Positions 1 through 7,396 of a DNA stretch of 60,827 nt are shown here, piece after piece. How positions within the stretch are numbered: position 1 is the first letter of the stretch; every line of letters starts with the position of its first letter. Source of the stretch: Prevotella sp. (GTDB lineage Bacteria; Bacteroidota; Bacteroidia; Bacteroidales; Bacteroidaceae). The stretch covers positions 1 through 60,827 of the forward strand of contig JALERP010000102.1 of the NCBI GenBank assembly GCA_022764085.1, given 5' to 3'. Made by a program: the position numbers and the translations under genes. The notes below the pieces were generated by a model. It was not told the origin of the DNA, did not search any database, and saw only the letters and a list, made by a program, of their open reading frames with translations.

Positions 1-138
1 GTTAAGGAGTTATCGCTCCCTTTGGTCGCTGGGAGGAGTTTCCTTGAGCGGTAGCGAAAAAAGCCATTAGTTTAGAGCCTTGGATATAAGCGCAAATACA
101 TTTGGCTTAACTCCTTAACTCCTTAACTCCTTAACTAC
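1..138. repeat. Interspersed repeat, copy A
   Basis: This non-coding stretch follows the dxr stop codon and closely resembles 1905-2053 over its whole length. Both copies share a GGAGTTATCGC start, a GGGAGGAGTT block, a TATAAGCGCAAA block, CATTTGGC, and a tail of tandem TTAACTCC octamers. The first bases GTTAAGGAGTTA are the reverse complement of the tail TAACTCCTTAAC, so the unit has inverted ends like a small non-autonomous element. The window begins at its edge, so it may extend further left. No ORF is supported in it. Confidence 0.75.
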
Positions 139-168
139 CAATAAATTTCCTTACTTCCGAAAGTTGAG

Positions 169-1323
169 TTAAATATTAAGTAACTCGCTGGCTATGCGGC
201 GCGCCTCCTTGTCAGTGGCTACATATACGTCGTAGTCGGGATTGGCATCGAAGGAGACGGTTGACATGGTCTTCTCTATGACGTCGCTCATCTGTATGAA
301 CCCGCAGCGGTCCTCAAGGAATGCACGGTTGACAATCTCGTTGGCGGCATTGAGTATGCACGGCATGTTGCCACCCTTCTTGATTGCCTCGAACGACAGG
401 GCAAGGCACCGGAACTTATCCAGGTCGGGCTCGAAAAACTCCAACGGATGCTTGAACAGGTCAAGACGGTCGCCGGTGAGATGCAGACGATTGGGATAGG
501 AGAAGGCATACTGGATGGGGAGACGCATGTCGGGCACGCCCAACTGAGCCTTAACCGCACCGTCGGCAAACTGCACTGCACTGTGGACTATCGACTGGGG
601 ATGCACTAGAACCTGAATCTTGTCGGCATCCACTCCGAAGAGCCACTTGGCCTCTATCACCTCGAAACCCTTGTTCATCATAGTGGCAGAGTCGATGGTG
701 ATCTTGGCTCCCATATCCCACGTGGGATGGCGGAGGGCATCATCCTTTGTCACCTTCTGCAACTGCTCCTTGGTGAACAGGCGGAAAGGACCGCCGCTCG
801 CCGTAAGCAGGATTTTCTCGATTTCATTGTCTCCCTCGCCCACTATGCTCTGGAAGATGGCCGAATGTTCGCTATCCACAGGCAGTATGGGGGAATGGTA
901 TTTCTGTGCCAACTGGCATATCAATGCACCAGCCACTACGAGTGTCTCCTTGTTGGCAAGGCAGATGGTCTTGCCTGCCTTCACCGCATGTATCGTGGGA
1001 GACAGTCCGGCAAATCCCACCATGGCTGTCAGGACCATATCAATAGAGGGCGACTCTACTATTTCGTCCAACGCCTTCGCTCCGGCATATACCTTAATGT
1101 CAGGTTCGTCGGCAAGCAATTGCTGCAACCTGTCGTAGTGAGCCTCGTTGGCTATCACCACGGCTGCAGGCTTGAACTTCCTTGCCTGCTCTGCCAGCTG
1201 CTCCACGCGGTTGTTGGCTGTGAGGCAATAGACCTCATATAAATCAGAATGTTCCTCAATCACTTCCAGGGCCTGAGTCCCAATAGAACCCGTGGAGCCC
1301 AATATAGCAATCCGTTTCTTCAT
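169..1323 (-). CDS. dxr: 1-deoxy-D-xylulose 5-phosphate reductoisomerase
   Basis: Dxr (IspC) converts DXP to 2-C-methyl-D-erythritol 4-phosphate with NADPH, the first committed step of the MEP isoprenoid pathway in the cytoplasm. The 384-residue length is normal for the family. The NADPH-binding loop GSTGSIG is at residues 9-15, LANKETLV at 122-129, and the metal and substrate motif VDSEHSAIFQ at 149-158 (D150 and E152 as metal ligands). The later MMNKGFEVIEAKWLF segment is also characteristic. It is the last gene of the minus-strand run tsaB, DUF4290, murA, rimM, dxr, 24 bases after rimM. Repeat copy A follows its stop. The identification is secure. Confidence 0.97.
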   Translation of the reverse strand: MKKRIAILGSTGSIGTQALEVIEEHSDLYEVYCLTANNRVEQLAEQARKFKPAAVVIANEAHYDRLQQLLADEPDIKVYAGAKALDEIVESPSIDMVLTAMVGFAGLSPTIHAVKAGKTICLANKETLVVAGALICQLAQKYHSPILPVDSEHSAIFQSIVGEGDNEIEKILLTASGGPFRLFTKEQLQKVTKDDALRHPTWDMGAKITIDSATMMNKGFEVIEAKWLFGVDADKIQVLVHPQSIVHSAVQFADGAVKAQLGVPDMRLPIQYAFSYPNRLHLTGDRLDLFKHPLEFFEPDLDKFRCLALSFEAIKKGGNMPCILNAANEIVNRAFLEDRCGFIQMSDVIEKTMSTVSFDANPDYDVYVATDKEARRIASELLNI

Positions 1324-1347
1324 ACGTCTGTTTTTTTAGTTGACAAG

Positions 1348-1866
1348 TTAAAGGGCTGACAAGTTGACAAGCCCGTCGGGCAACCTCATATACAGTTGTC
1401 TGGTATCGTGGTCGCATTCGACGATAAACTCCTCGGCTGCGGGGATGAGTGTTCCATCGGCAAGTTCGAGAAGCACGTTGATGGTTGTTTCATCCACTGA
1501 GGCTATGCGCCCAATGAGCTTGTGGCTGTCGGCATCCACAATGTCATATCCCACAATCTGGCTCCAAGTCATCTCGCCATCATCGCCGTCGGAAAGTTCC
1601 CTCGGGAAGAAGACTTCACAGCCCGTAAGCCCGGAGGCACGCTCCACTGTGTCGATGTCCTCAAACTTCACCAAGGCCACCTCGTCGCTGCGGAAACGGT
1701 ATTCCTCCATGAAGAAGGGCACCAGAATCCCATCGACCATCAGTACGAGATAGTCGGCATCCACACGGTCAAAGACATCGTCGGTAAACCTGAACGTCAC
1801 CTCGCCTGCCACACCGTGGGGCTTGCCTATCTTACCTATTTTATATACGTCCTCTTCTCTTATCAT
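1348..1866 (-). CDS. rimM: 16S rRNA processing protein RimM
   Basis: RimM assists maturation of the 30S subunit, binding ribosomal protein S19 and the 16S rRNA head region. The 172-residue protein has the N-terminal signature KIGKIGKPHGVAGEV at about residues 10-24 and a C-terminal PRC-barrel region containing the IVGYDIVD and LIPAAEEFIVECD segments. Length is normal. Its start lies about 200 bases downstream of the murA stop, and that gap contains interspersed repeat copy B. Dxr follows after 24 bases, so rimM and dxr are probably cotranscribed. Confidence 0.95.
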   Translation of the reverse strand: MIREEDVYKIGKIGKPHGVAGEVTFRFTDDVFDRVDADYLVLMVDGILVPFFMEEYRFRSDEVALVKFEDIDTVERASGLTGCEVFFPRELSDGDDGEMTWSQIVGYDIVDADSHKLIGRIASVDETTINVLLELADGTLIPAAEEFIVECDHDTRQLYMRLPDGLVNLSAL

Positions 1867-1904
1867 TTTTATTTATGTTTCGCATTTGCTCATCTTTATT
1901 TGGA

Positions 1905-2053
1905 TATAAGGAGTTATCGCTTCCGTTGGTCGCCGGGAGGAGTTCCCTTGGGCGAAGCGAAAAGACATTATTTTTGAGCATAGTATATAAGCGCAAAGAC
2001 ATTTGGCTTAACTCCTTAACTCCCTTAACTCCTTAACTCCTTAACTCCTTAAC
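1905..2053. repeat. Interspersed repeat, copy B
   Basis: This is the second copy of the element at 1-138, in the same orientation and likewise just downstream of a minus-strand gene (murA). It keeps the GGAGTTATCGC, GGGAGGAGTT, TATAAGCGCAAA and CATTTGGCTTAACTCC blocks and ends in five to six TTAACTCC octamers with one extra C. The left end is slightly degraded relative to copy A. By eye the two copies are roughly 80% alike. It separates murA from rimM and carries no supported ORF. Confidence 0.75.
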
Positions 2054-2070
2054 ATAAAGAAGTAAAGTAT

Positions 2071-3375
2071 TTATTCCCTTCGGATTCTCGCTCCCAAGGA
2101 ATTGAGTCTCTCCTCTATGTCCTCGTATCCACGGTCAATCTGCTCGATGTTCTCAATGCGGCTCGTGCCGTTGGCACTCATGGCGGCAATGAGCAGGGCG
2201 ATGCCCGCACGGATATCCGGACTTGCCATACGTCCCGCCCTCAGGCGGATGTTATGGTCGTGTCCCACCACCACGGCTCGATGCGGGTCGCACAGGATAA
2301 TCTGAGCTCCCATGTCGATGAGCTTATCGACAAAGAAGAGACGGCTCTCGAACATCTTCTGATGGAACAGTACACTGCCTCTCGCCTGTGTTGCCACGAC
2401 GATGAGCACCGATATGAGGTCGGGAGTGAGTCCCGGCCAAGGGGCGTCGGCAAGCGTCATAATGGTGCCGTCGATAAAGGACTCTATGGAATAATGGTCT
2501 TGATGAGGTATTATAAGGTCGTCGCCCTCCACTTCAATCCTCACGCCGAGACGGCGGAATGAGTCGGGAATGATTCCGAGGTTCTTAATGGACACATCCT
2601 TAATCCTGATGCCCTCGCCACACATTGCAGCCATACCGATAAAGGAGCCTACCTCAATCATATCGGGCAGGATGCGGTGGTCAATGCCATGAAGGCACTC
2701 CACACCGACTATTGTCAGCAGGTTGCTTCCTATTCCGCTAATCTGCGCGCCCATCTTGTTGAGCATGTGACAAAGTTGCTGGATATACGGTTCGCAAGCT
2801 GCGTTATATATAGTGGTGGTGCCTTTGGCGAACACCGAAGCCATGATGATATTGGCGGTACCTGTAACCGAAGCCTCGTCGAGAAGCATATAGCAGCCTG
2901 TGAGTTGTTCGGCAAATATCTCATATACGTTAGAGTTATATACCTGCCTGAACTCGGCACCAAGATACTTGAACCCGAGGAAATGGGTGTCGAGCCTGCG
3001 CCTGCCTATCTTGTCGCCTCCTGGCTTGGCAATGACTGCCTTGCCAAAGCGGGCAAGAAGCGGGCCTATCATTAGCACACTGCCACGGAGCTGAGAGCAT
3101 TTCTTGACAAAATCCGCACTCTCGAGGTATTCAAGGTTAAGCTCATCGGCGGTGAACGAATACTCATTGCGGGAAATCCTCTTTACCTTCACTCCAATAT
3201 CCTCAAGAAGGAGTATGAGGTTGTTGACATCCCTAATGTCGGGAATATTCCTTATTATCACCTCCTCGGGAGTGAGCAGGGAGGCACATATCACCTCAAG
3301 AGCCTCGTTCTTGGCCCCCTGAGGTGTTATCTCACCCTTTAGCGGATGTCCGCCCTCAATGATAAATGATGCCAT
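2071..3375 (-). CDS. murA: UDP-N-acetylglucosamine 1-carboxyvinyltransferase
   Basis: MurA transfers enolpyruvate from PEP to UDP-GlcNAc, the first committed step of peptidoglycan synthesis. The 434-residue protein has the N-terminal KNEAL motif (K22, N23) and the flexible active-site loop in KPGGDKIGRRR around residues 117-127. In most MurA enzymes the residue after PGG is the catalytic cysteine (Cys115 in E. coli) that fosfomycin alkylates. Here it is Asp121, encoded by GAC at 3013-3015 on the minus strand. The C-to-D change is known to keep activity and give intrinsic fosfomycin resistance. The gene starts 12 bases after the DUF4290 gene. Confidence 0.96.
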   Translation of the reverse strand: MASFIIEGGHPLKGEITPQGAKNEALEVICASLLTPEEVIIRNIPDIRDVNNLILLLEDIGVKVKRISRNEYSFTADELNLEYLESADFVKKCSQLRGSVLMIGPLLARFGKAVIAKPGGDKIGRRRLDTHFLGFKYLGAEFRQVYNSNVYEIFAEQLTGCYMLLDEASVTGTANIIMASVFAKGTTTIYNAACEPYIQQLCHMLNKMGAQISGIGSNLLTIVGVECLHGIDHRILPDMIEVGSFIGMAAMCGEGIRIKDVSIKNLGIIPDSFRRLGVRIEVEGDDLIIPHQDHYSIESFIDGTIMTLADAPWPGLTPDLISVLIVVATQARGSVLFHQKMFESRLFFVDKLIDMGAQIILCDPHRAVVVGHDHNIRLRAGRMASPDIRAGIALLIAAMSANGTSRIENIEQIDRGYEDIEERLNSLGARIRRE

Positions 3376-3387
3376 AGACTATGAAGC

Positions 3388-4014
3388 TTACTTTCTGCGT
3401 TTTCTCATTTGCTTGGGGAGACGGTTGCCGTTGACATTCATCAGAGCTGCCGTTTCCTGCACTCTCTCCAACCTGACGTTGCTGATGTCGAGCTGCACCT
3501 TGCCGTCAGTGAAACGGGCAAGGTCGTCAGCTACTCTTTCGTCATCCATTGAGCCACGTCCCCATGTTGCGAGATCGCGCTTCATCTGATTGGCTGTGAG
3601 TGTGACGAGCCGGTCCTTCTCCATACCTTCTGGCATTGTCTTGAGTATCTCGAAACACTCCTCAACGAGATGACCGTAATGGCGAAGCCTTACGTGATTC
3701 CGGCGAATGGGCATGGGCTGTGGCTTTTGAGTAATCTTCACTGCCTCTGACACATCGCATGGCCAGTCGATATCAAGCTGACCCTTTCCCATAAGATAGA
3801 GATGATCCCACAGGGCTGTAAGTCCCTCATCTGTTTCCACAGACTGCGGCACCTTAGTAGCCATCATTCTAACGATAGTGTTGGCGCACGCGTTTCTTTC
3901 CTGCTTAGTTGGCCGTCCAATGGCATAATCAACCATCTTCTGAATCTCCCTGCCATACTCGGGCAGCAGAAGCGTCTCCCTCTTGGTGTTGTAATCTAAT
4001 CCGTTTATCTTCAT
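3388..4014 (-). CDS. DUF4290 family protein
   Basis: This 208-residue soluble protein has no signal peptide or membrane segment. The N-terminus MKINGLDYNTKRETLLLPEY and the GREIQKMVDYA stretch match, from memory, the Bacteroidota family DUF4290, which is often encoded beside murA. The C-terminus is strongly basic (KQMRKRRK), suggesting nucleic-acid or ribosome contact, but no function is established. It lies between tsaB and murA, 12 bases before murA, in a run of essential housekeeping genes. A degenerate AATTAGG-type repeat fills the gap to tsaB. Confidence 0.85.
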   Translation of the reverse strand: MKINGLDYNTKRETLLLPEYGREIQKMVDYAIGRPTKQERNACANTIVRMMATKVPQSVETDEGLTALWDHLYLMGKGQLDIDWPCDVSEAVKITQKPQPMPIRRNHVRLRHYGHLVEECFEILKTMPEGMEKDRLVTLTANQMKRDLATWGRGSMDDERVADDLARFTDGKVQLDISNVRLERVQETAALMNVNGNRLPKQMRKRRK

Positions 4015-4021
4015 TGAAAAA

Positions 4022-4068
4022 ATAATTTCTAATCCCTAATTCCGAATCCCTAATTCCTAATTTCCCTC
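4022..4068. repeat. Degenerate TAATTCC tandem repeat
   Basis: Several imperfect 7-9 base units of the type CTAATTCC/CTAATCCC fill the gap between the DUF4290 gene and tsaB. The same sequence family recurs at other gene junctions in the window. Confidence 0.6.
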
Positions 4069-4074
4069 AGCCCT

Positions 4075-4767
4075 TCACAACAGTTTCTTGGGTGTTTTCG
4101 CCACAAAGTCCTTCAAGTAGAACGGCACGTAATATGCCACATCCTCATGGATATTGTTGAGCATCTTCTTCTCTGCCAACGGCATCATCCATTTGGCAAG
4201 GGGCTCTATGCCATCAATAATATGAGCGTTGGGATGATTGATGGTTTCAATACATTTTGCCGCACCATTTCCGAAGAAATACACCGGTCTCTCATCAAGC
4301 CACTTGCGATACGTGTCAGAATCCACCACATCAGCCTGTATGTCTCGCACTGGCTTTAACGCCCTGTCATATAGCGAGGCATATACCTCCATCCTTCGCG
4401 CATCAATCATAGGGCAAAGAAGCGCGTTCTCCTCCATGTCGTCATATCGCAGGAGCACAGGCACGCACATCAGTTCGAGCGTGGATACGGAAATCAGCGG
4501 AATATCAAGAGCATAGCACACTCCCTTTGCCATCGACACGCCAATGCGCAAACCCGTATATGAGCCTGGACCACCGCTCACTGCCACTGCATCCAAGGGA
4601 ATGGCATGGCTGTCGGCGAACGACATCGCCTCATCTACGAAAGAGCCTAAGGCCTCGGCATGGTTGTTGCCAGTGCGGTCGGCCTTGTCGAAAATGACCT
4701 TCCCATCCTCACTGACAGCCACTGAGCACACACTGGTACTCGTCTCAATATGTAAAATACACGACAT
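4075..4767 (-). CDS. tsaB: tRNA threonylcarbamoyladenosine biosynthesis protein TsaB
   Basis: TsaB partners TsaD and TsaE to make the universal t6A37 modification of ANN-decoding tRNAs. The 230-residue length is right for TsaB and too short for TsaD. The ASKHA-fold start CILHIETSTSVCSVAV and the family motif GGPGSYTGLRIG (residues 65-76) are clear. It is the first gene of the minus-strand housekeeping run and has a TAACTTTG -7 element at 4808-4815 shortly upstream. It diverges from the antiporter gene at 4953. Confidence 0.95.
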   Translation of the reverse strand: MSCILHIETSTSVCSVAVSEDGKVIFDKADRTGNNHAEALGSFVDEAMSFADSHAIPLDAVAVSGGPGSYTGLRIGVSMAKGVCYALDIPLISVSTLELMCVPVLLRYDDMEENALLCPMIDARRMEVYASLYDRALKPVRDIQADVVDSDTYRKWLDERPVYFFGNGAAKCIETINHPNAHIIDGIEPLAKWMMPLAEKKMLNNIHEDVAYYVPFYLKDFVAKTPKKLL

Positions 4768-4807
4768 AGTATTCTGAATTCAAAATCCATTTCTAAAAAT
4801 CAACGTG

Positions 4808-4815
4808 CAAAGTTA
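4808..4815 (-). promoter_or_regulatory. Candidate -7 box for tsaB
   Basis: On the minus strand the sequence is TAACTTTG, a full match to the Bacteroidota -7 consensus TAnnTTTG, about 40 bases before the tsaB start. No clear TTG is visible at the -33 distance, so confidence is moderate. Confidence 0.5.
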
Positions 4816-4889
4816 CTGAATTTTTCTCTTATTCACTGCATAACTGTCGATAAATTAACCATTTTTATGCAAATATGTAAATTAAATCC

Positions 4890-4920
4890 TTGTAAGAGTC
4901 GGAGAAATAGAGTAACTTTG
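4890..4920 (+). promoter_or_regulatory. Bacteroidota-type promoter for the antiporter gene
   Basis: TTG at 4890-4892, a 20-base spacer, then TAACTTTG at 4913-4920. The start codon at 4953 follows 32 bases later. Confidence 0.65.
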
Positions 4921-4952
4921 CATCGATTTAAAATTATTATTTAAATTTGAAT

Positions 4953-5930
4953 ATGTGGATTATGGATATATTGATTGAGTTATTGATGATTGTTGGCGGT
5001 GTGGCTGTGGTGCTCTGGGGTGCCGACAAGCTCACCTTGGGTTCAGTTGCCTTGGCATCAAGAATGGGTGTTCCACAGATGGTGATTGGATTGACCGTGG
5101 TGGCCTTAGGCACGTCGATGCCGGAGTTCTGCGTGAGTTTCGTGTCGGCATTGAAAGGCACGGCTGACATGGCCGTGGGCAATGTTGTGGGAAGTAATAT
5201 TTTCAACACGATGCTTATAGTAGGTGCTGCGGCAATGGTGGCGCCGATGAGCGTGATGCGACAGACGGTGAGGAAAGACCTGGTGTTCGCCGTGGCGGCG
5301 TCGGTGATAATGGGGGCGTTAGTGTTTGACAGAAGTATATCAAGGGCGGACGCAGCGGTGCTTGCCGCACTGTTTTTTGTATATATGTGGATAACATTGA
5401 AGGGAGCGAGAGGAGCTGCAGGCTCCGACTCACCTACAACGGATACTGACGGCAAAGAAAAGACTGGCACGGGGGACGGGCTTCAGTTGTGGAAGGCGAC
5501 GATGTGGATTGCGGCGGGACTGGCTTGCCTCATATTGGGCAGCAATGTATTTGTTGAGGGGGCAACGTCGGTGGCGCTTGCACTTAATGTGCCTGAGGCT
5601 GTTGTGGGTTTGACAATCGTGGCGGGAGGCACATCGATGCCGGAGCTTGCCACGAGCGTAGTGGCGGCACGCAAGGGCAACAGCGGAATAGCCATCGGAA
5701 ATGTGATAGGAAGCAATGTGTTTAATATATTGTTTGTTGTAGGGCTGACGGGAGTTGTGTGCCCGATGACTGTGAGCGGAATAACGCATATTGACCTCGC
5801 CGTGATGATAGGCAGTATGGTCCTGCTGTGGTTTTTCGCATATACAAAGCTGACAATAGCGCGATGGGAGGGAGCGGTGCTGTCTGCTGTATTCTTGGGA
5901 TATATGGTGTGGCTGATTGCGGGGAGTTGA
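4953..5930 (+). CDS. Calcium/sodium antiporter (CaCA family, YrbG type)
   Basis: This is an inner-membrane cation/Ca2+ antiporter of about 325 residues with roughly ten membrane segments in two inverted halves. Each half carries the alpha-repeat signature: GTSMPEF followed by GNVVGSNIFN in the first, GGTSMPELATS followed by GNVIGSNVFN in the second. A polar linker (residues about 155-175, GSDSPTTDTDGKE) joins the halves. The frame is open back to a TTG at 4947, but the ATG at 4953 (or 4962) is the more likely start. It has its own promoter and is separated from the decayed gene at 5940 by only nine bases. The ion specificity cannot be read from sequence. Confidence 0.93.
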   Translation: MWIMDILIELLMIVGGVAVVLWGADKLTLGSVALASRMGVPQMVIGLTVVALGTSMPEFCVSFVSALKGTADMAVGNVVGSNIFNTMLIVGAAAMVAPMSVMRQTVRKDLVFAVAASVIMGALVFDRSISRADAAVLAALFFVYMWITLKGARGAAGSDSPTTDTDGKEKTGTGDGLQLWKATMWIAAGLACLILGSNVFVEGATSVALALNVPEAVVGLTIVAGGTSMPELATSVVAARKGNSGIAIGNVIGSNVFNILFVVGLTGVVCPMTVSGITHIDLAVMIGSMVLLWFFAYTKLTIARWEGAVLSAVFLGYMVWLIAGS

Positions 5931-5939
5931 CACCAAAGT

Positions 5940-6843
5940 ATGACCAATGGAGCTATAATGCAAAGAGTCATGGTATTATACAAAAGGATATATATGACAG
6001 CACTTGCGGCTGTCCTTATGTTCTGCCTTGCGACAACGGCAAAGGCAGGACAGTTCGACTATGACGCTGCAATGGCAAAGGTCACTTCAGAAATTTACAG
6101 CAAAAAATACATCGAGGCATTCAATACCATCAAGGAAATCGGAAAGAACGCCACCAAGAGCAACAATATTTACGGCAAATACCTGTTTTACTCATCCACT
6201 GCAAAACTGTATAATGAACAAGGCGACTACGTACAGGCTGAGATGAAATACAGAAAGGCGATTGACATTGCAAATAATAATACCACCGACATAGATGTGG
6301 CGGGGGCATACCACGACTTGGCAAGATGTCTGGACAAGCAGACAAGAAGGAACGAGGCTGTGGATGTGCTGATGAAAGGACTGGAGAACACTAAATCGGA
6401 AACAAGCAGGGCGCAACTGAGCATTCTTCTCGGCAAGTTGCTCTTTTGGGAGAAAAGGTATGACGACTTCAGGACATACTTCAAACAGGCAGAACCATAT
6501 TTCAACAAAGAGATAAGCAGCGACAACTCTGCATACCTCAAAGCCATTATATATCTCTGATACCTGAATATGTCTAGGCACAGAACAACCGCGAAATTCC
6601 CAAAGGTCTCGAACAGGCAAACAAATGTACTATCTCGCTTTCTCAAACGAAATCAACGGATACCTCAACAACGGGAAATCGCTCACCGCACAACGCCTTG
6701 CAAATGAATAACTTAGAGTGTATCGAGATAACAATGACTGCTATGGACAATATGTGGTGATGAAGACATTGGGCGGCAAGGTGGGCATATACCCTGAATA
6801 CGACAAGGGCTCACGCTTCTATCTTATGATTCCAGTGAAATAA
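5940..6843 (+). pseudogene. Decayed TPR sensor histidine kinase
   Basis: An intact frame runs from 5940 to 6560 (206 residues) with a signal-peptide-like start and several TPR-like helical pairs, then stops. Homologous-looking coding sequence continues. A fragment reading EIPKGLEQANK in one frame passes into MYYLAFSNEINGYLNNGKSL in another frame at about 6625. That frame stops at 6709-6711 and, in the same frame, resumes as LRVYRDNNDCYGQYVVMKTL, then GGKVGIYPEYDKGSRFYLMI and a stop at 6841. The last part resembles the G2-box end of a histidine-kinase ATPase domain (GGKV, KGSRFYLMIP). I read this as a TPR-containing sensor kinase that lost its central dimerisation and ATPase parts by deletion and then took a frameshift and stops. 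Confidence 0.7.
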
Positions 6844-6879
6844 ATCCTTTATTTCCTGTCGAAATAAAGGATTTATTTC
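6837..6879. terminator. Bidirectional hairpin between convergent genes
   Basis: A perfect 19-bp inverted repeat begins GAAATAAATCC at 6837-6855 and is mirrored at 6861-6879, around a 5-base loop. It contains the stop codons of both convergent units: TAA at 6841-6843 for the pseudogene and the RNase H stop at 6873-6875. It is A/T rich on both arms, so it could stop transcription from either side. Confidence 0.7.
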
Positions 6880-7331
6880 CTACCGAAATCAGCAGGAACT
6901 TCACCCCATTTCCTTGTCTCCCATTTCAGAATGGGATTAAGATAATTATGTGTACATAACCAATGCTCGGCACGTGCCAACACTTGGTAGAGATATTCCG
7001 TCTGTGGAGTACGCTCAAGGGTTGTTTTGCATTTCTTCTTTTTCACCCAAAGGATAGCGTTATTACTATCCGAATATATTGTCTTTGTGCTGTTTCCCAT
7101 CTTGTCGAGAAGGGCAAGCGCATGCACAATGGCAAGAAACTCACCTATATTGTTTGTGCCATGGACAGGCCCAAAATGAAATACCTGCGAACCGGTTGCA
7201 AGGTCGATGCACTGGTATTCCATCGGTCCGGGATTACCTGAACAGGCTGCATCCACAGCCCACCCGTCTGCCGTTACCTCCATAGGCAACGGCAGTACTG
7301 TGTCATGTCGATAATCAGGCGGGTTCTGCAT
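6873..7331 (-). CDS. Ribonuclease HI family protein
   Basis: A 152-residue RNase H fold protein that cleaves RNA in RNA:DNA hybrids. All four expected acidic catalytic residues are visible: D27 in VDAACSGNPG, E64 in NIGEFLAIVHAL, D88 in YSDSNNAI and D148 in PADFGRK near the C-terminus. The VDAACSGNPG and NIGEF wording is that of the Bacteroidota/viroplasmin-associated RNase H branch, but the N-terminal viroplasmin hybrid-binding domain is absent. Conserved lysines KKKK (97-100) may help substrate binding. The start follows a degenerate AATTAGG repeat, and the gene is downstream of argS on the same strand. Confidence 0.9.
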   Translation of the reverse strand: MQNPPDYRHDTVLPLPMEVTADGWAVDAACSGNPGPMEYQCIDLATGSQVFHFGPVHGTNNIGEFLAIVHALALLDKMGNSTKTIYSDSNNAILWVKKKKCKTTLERTPQTEYLYQVLARAEHWLCTHNYLNPILKWETRKWGEVPADFGRK

Positions 7332-7390
7332 ATAATTCCTAATTCCTAATTCTTAATTTTTAATTCTTAATTCTTAATTCTTAACCCTTA
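7332..7390. repeat. Degenerate TTAATTC tandem repeat
   Basis: About eight imperfect 7-8 base units (CTAATTC, TTAATTC, TTAATTT) occupy nearly the whole gap between argS and the RNase H gene. Read on the minus strand they place AATTAGGAATTA just before the RNase H start codon, where they could double as a weak ribosome-binding site. Confidence 0.6.
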
Positions 7391-7396
7391 ATCAAG

